Source: Anisakis pegreffii (lineage: Eukaryota > Nematoda > Chromadorea > Rhabditida > Anisakidae). Taken from it: DNA of 64,000 nt. The stretch lies in the NCBI GenBank assembly GCA_035041965.1, contig JAPYMA010000617.1:1-64000 (forward strand). The letters run 5' to 3'. Shown here piece by piece: positions 62,041 through 64,000 of this stretch (position 1 is the stretch's first letter; each line of letters starts with the position of its first letter). The notes under the pieces are model-generated. The model made no database searches, was not told where the DNA came from, and saw nothing but the letters and a program-made list of their open reading frames with translations. Position numbers and translations under genes: made by a program.

Positions 62041-62452
62041 AGAGCTAAATTTCCTCAGCGATTCTATTTGCTGGCTGCAATGCGCAACAACTGATCCATC
62101 TACAGTTTCAGTTAATGAGAAATGTGCCACGAAAGCTGCACAAAAACTCGTCATTGTTATCGATTTGCAGCCGTACGAAAACTTTTCACGAGCGCTCAGA
62201 ATTTTACATCCTTTGAAGAACTCACAAATGAACGCAATGAATTATGATGCGGTAAATTTAGGTTTTATAAGAAAACTTAAACGTTTCAGTAACATAAAAT
62301 ATTATCCGCAAATTGGAACCAAATTTATGAAGTCAAATCAAATTCTTCTCCTCGAATCTTTAATCATTTCGCCTGTTTCAATGCAAAGTGCTAAACTCTT
62401 GCAAATACAACAGATAATTACAATCGCGAGAAGATACTTGTGGGGAACTTAA
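62041..62452 (+). CDS. Exon of an unrecognised gene (hydrophobic-strand plus charged segment)
   Basis: A good TTATTTTCAG acceptor ends at 62040. The frame (one leading base, then GAG) runs open to a stop at 62450-62452, or to a good donor GCG|GTAAAT at 62251/62252. It reads LNFLSDSICWLQCATT, then KLVIVIDLQPYENFSRALRI, LHPLKNSQMNAMNYDA. The VIVIDLQP strand recalls the first beta strand of vWA-like folds, but that is only an impression. The function is unknown. Confidence 0.4.
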
Positions 62453-62591
62453 AAAAAACACAAAATTATTTGATCGAAAGCCTAATGTCGATCTCGAGAA
62501 ATGTTGACGGAACTCATCAAAAACTGACTGAGTAAATAAAAGCAGTCAGCTACTAACAATAACACTTTTTTTTTCTCGTGATAATAATAGT

Positions 62592-62614
62592 AACAACAAC
62601 AACAACAACAACAA
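62592..62614. repeat. AAC trinucleotide microsatellite
   Basis: About seven AAC units in tandem. Confidence 0.9.
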
Positions 62615-62863
62615 ATCTCTAAATCTAATTGATACTTTGTGAACTTGCGTAGATCAGTGATAAGCGTTGTAATGCGGTGTTATTGTTTGAGTGATTATTC
62701 ATTTGCAAGAGCTATCGAATTTCTTCAATTCAAATCAATAACGATTGTTTTGCGCTAATTGAAATTTGACGCCTGGCTATTTAGTGCTGCTCTATCGACA
62801 TTGTTTGATACACGCGAAATGCACCCAATTCACTTGAACTAATGAATTTCTCTGAATTTCCAG

Positions 62864-63003
62864 TAATTTATGATATAACTGCAGCTAACGAATGCAGCGA
62901 TCAGATTGAAACGTTCATGAATAGGCTATGGAAAGAAGCTTTTTTTAGGCGTGCTTACATCGGAAATTTTATGCATCATCTATTTTTGCATCAGTTACGC
63001 TGA
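62864..63003 (+). CDS. Probable terminal exon of the same unrecognised gene
   Basis: Follows a good TTTCCAG acceptor (ending 62863) and, after two leading bases, reads 45 codons to a TGA at 63001-63003. The peptide has a normal protein composition: IYDITAANECSDQIETFMNR, then LWKEAFFRRAYIGNFMHHLF. Entry phase is 1, whereas the donor at 62252 leaves phase 0, so at least one exon between them is missing from my model or the upstream end is different. Confidence 0.4.
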
Positions 63004-63453
63004 GTCAACCTCAAATTTACCAACTTTTCGTATTCACTCTACTAGTACTCTTGAGATGACATTCATTTCTCGCTTTAGAATGTTCGATTGGATCCTATAA
63101 ACCCGAGTTTTTCCACTTATTCAAATAATAGATTTGAAGTGCCGTTCCATTTAGTCACCCTTTGACATAACCGACCGTCAACATTGACGAGTGAACTGCT
63201 GCATAACAGCCAAAAAAATTGGGTACATTTGTTTTCGTTTGAGTAGTGAATCTTTACTTACTCGGATGGATGACTGCAGTGTCCATCATTCGGCCTACTC
63301 AAATGACTAAACTATCACAGTTTTCAAGCAGTTCGACTAATACCAGTCACCGAAGTACCATAAATACTCCATTTTTGTGAATGACTTTCTCAAGTTTTCT
63401 GGAAGAAATGTCGTATAACTAGCAAACAAAAATGCAGCTTTTTGCAAGCATAC

Positions 63454-63551
63454 CTCACTGGATGCTTTAGCAACTGATACAACATCAGTGCAGTTTAACG
63501 GCATAAATTCACTGGAAGAGAGAATTTGCGACCAACTATTTATTAGATACA
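63454..63551 (-). CDS. Exon-like segment on the minus strand, unrecognised
   Basis: Flanked on the - strand by an acceptor CTTTCAG before 63551 and a donor GAG|GTATGC at 63454/63453. After two leading bases it reads YLINSWSQILSSSEFMPLNC and TDVVSVAKASSE. It may be an internal exon of a gene that enters from beyond the right end of the window. No family is recognised. Confidence 0.35.
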
Positions 63552-63739
63552 CTGAAAGTGAAAATTGTACAAGAGCAAAAATTCTTCCGAGTGATCGTTA
63601 AGAAAATTGGATGGCTACGATTTGCTTTTTAGTTTAGTCGTTTGGCTGCGTGAAAAACAGAAGATCGCTCATTTCTGATGGATGATTGACTATGAATGTT
63701 CATTGGCTTTGGGATCGGCTGCAAAAAAGCAGAGAATCG

Positions 63740-63977
63740 TGCAGGATTTCAAGTAGACTGAAAATTTCTTTTTTTTGCTGGAATGCAATGCTTCAGTTGA
63801 ATGAGTAGCTTGTAACAGCTGGAAAATTGCTTGCTCGAGATGTGGACCGGGTAATTGATGCTCACTAGACTCATTGTCGAGTTGTGCTTGATTTCCAGAG
63901 GCTAACAGCCACTTGGAATCGATGGTGCATTTGGTCAGTGTTGCGAAACGATGATTTTGCACAAAAATAGGAAGCAA
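63740..63977 (-). CDS. Exon-like segment at the right end, unrecognised, partial gene
   Basis: After an acceptor-like CTATCAG ending at 63978, the - strand reads LLPIFVQNHRFATLTKCTID, SKWLLASGNQAQLDNESSEH and HLEQAIFQLLQATHSTEAL without a stop. The exon's downstream end is uncertain; the frame stays open to 63690. It probably precedes the exon at 63551-63454 in the same transcript, and the gene would continue beyond 64000. No domain is recognised. Confidence 0.35.
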
Positions 63978-64000
63978 CTGATAGAACGTTTATGGCACTG

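Overview
This window looks like nuclear DNA of a metazoan, most likely a nematode. It is AT-rich, its genes are cut into many small exons by introns with short TTTCAG/TTGCAG-type acceptors, and nothing in it suggests operons of the bacterial kind, CRISPR arrays, rRNA or phage. The nematode call rests on splice-site style and on general protein similarity judged from memory, so it is an inference. Species cannot be named.

Layout: 1-13.4 kb is mostly non-coding AT-rich sequence with small repeats and fold-back elements. 13.70-18.31 kb (+) holds MGAT1 (N-acetylglucosaminyltransferase I), 10 exons. 18.3-19.9 kb is a convergent spacer. 19.86-21.09 kb (-) holds EMC4, 3 exons. 21.09-22.04 kb is a divergent promoter shared with the next gene. 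22.04-35.62 kb (+) holds UGGT (UDP-glucose:glycoprotein glucosyltransferase), 32 exons, complete and ending in the ER-retention tetrapeptide HGEL. 38.05-39.40 kb (+) holds mitochondrial ribosomal protein uL23m (mrpl-23), 4 exons. 41.80-52.11 kb (-) holds a cAMP-dependent-protein-kinase-like/PRKX-like kinase, 8 exons with long introns. 52.1-61.6 kb shows no recognisable gene. 61.6-64.0 kb holds exon-like segments on both strands that I do not recognise.

Functionally, three neighbours act on membrane and secreted proteins: EMC4 in membrane protein insertion in the ER, UGGT in the glucosylation checkpoint of ER folding, and MGAT1 in the first committed step to complex N-glycans in the Golgi. UGGT and EMC4 are divergent from a 951-bp interval that contains an unfolded-protein-response-like TGACGTGT site. 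All five gene models were assembled by hand, with exon phases that close without any stop codon, and lengths close to the family norms (478, 175, 1544, 158 and 340 residues).

I did not find a clear undescribed system. The items most worth a second look are a fold-back hairpin carrying a let-7-like seed, a five-copy AACGGAAA cluster before MGAT1, two diverged hAT-like non-autonomous elements, a GC-AG intron in the kinase, and the unidentified exons at the right end.
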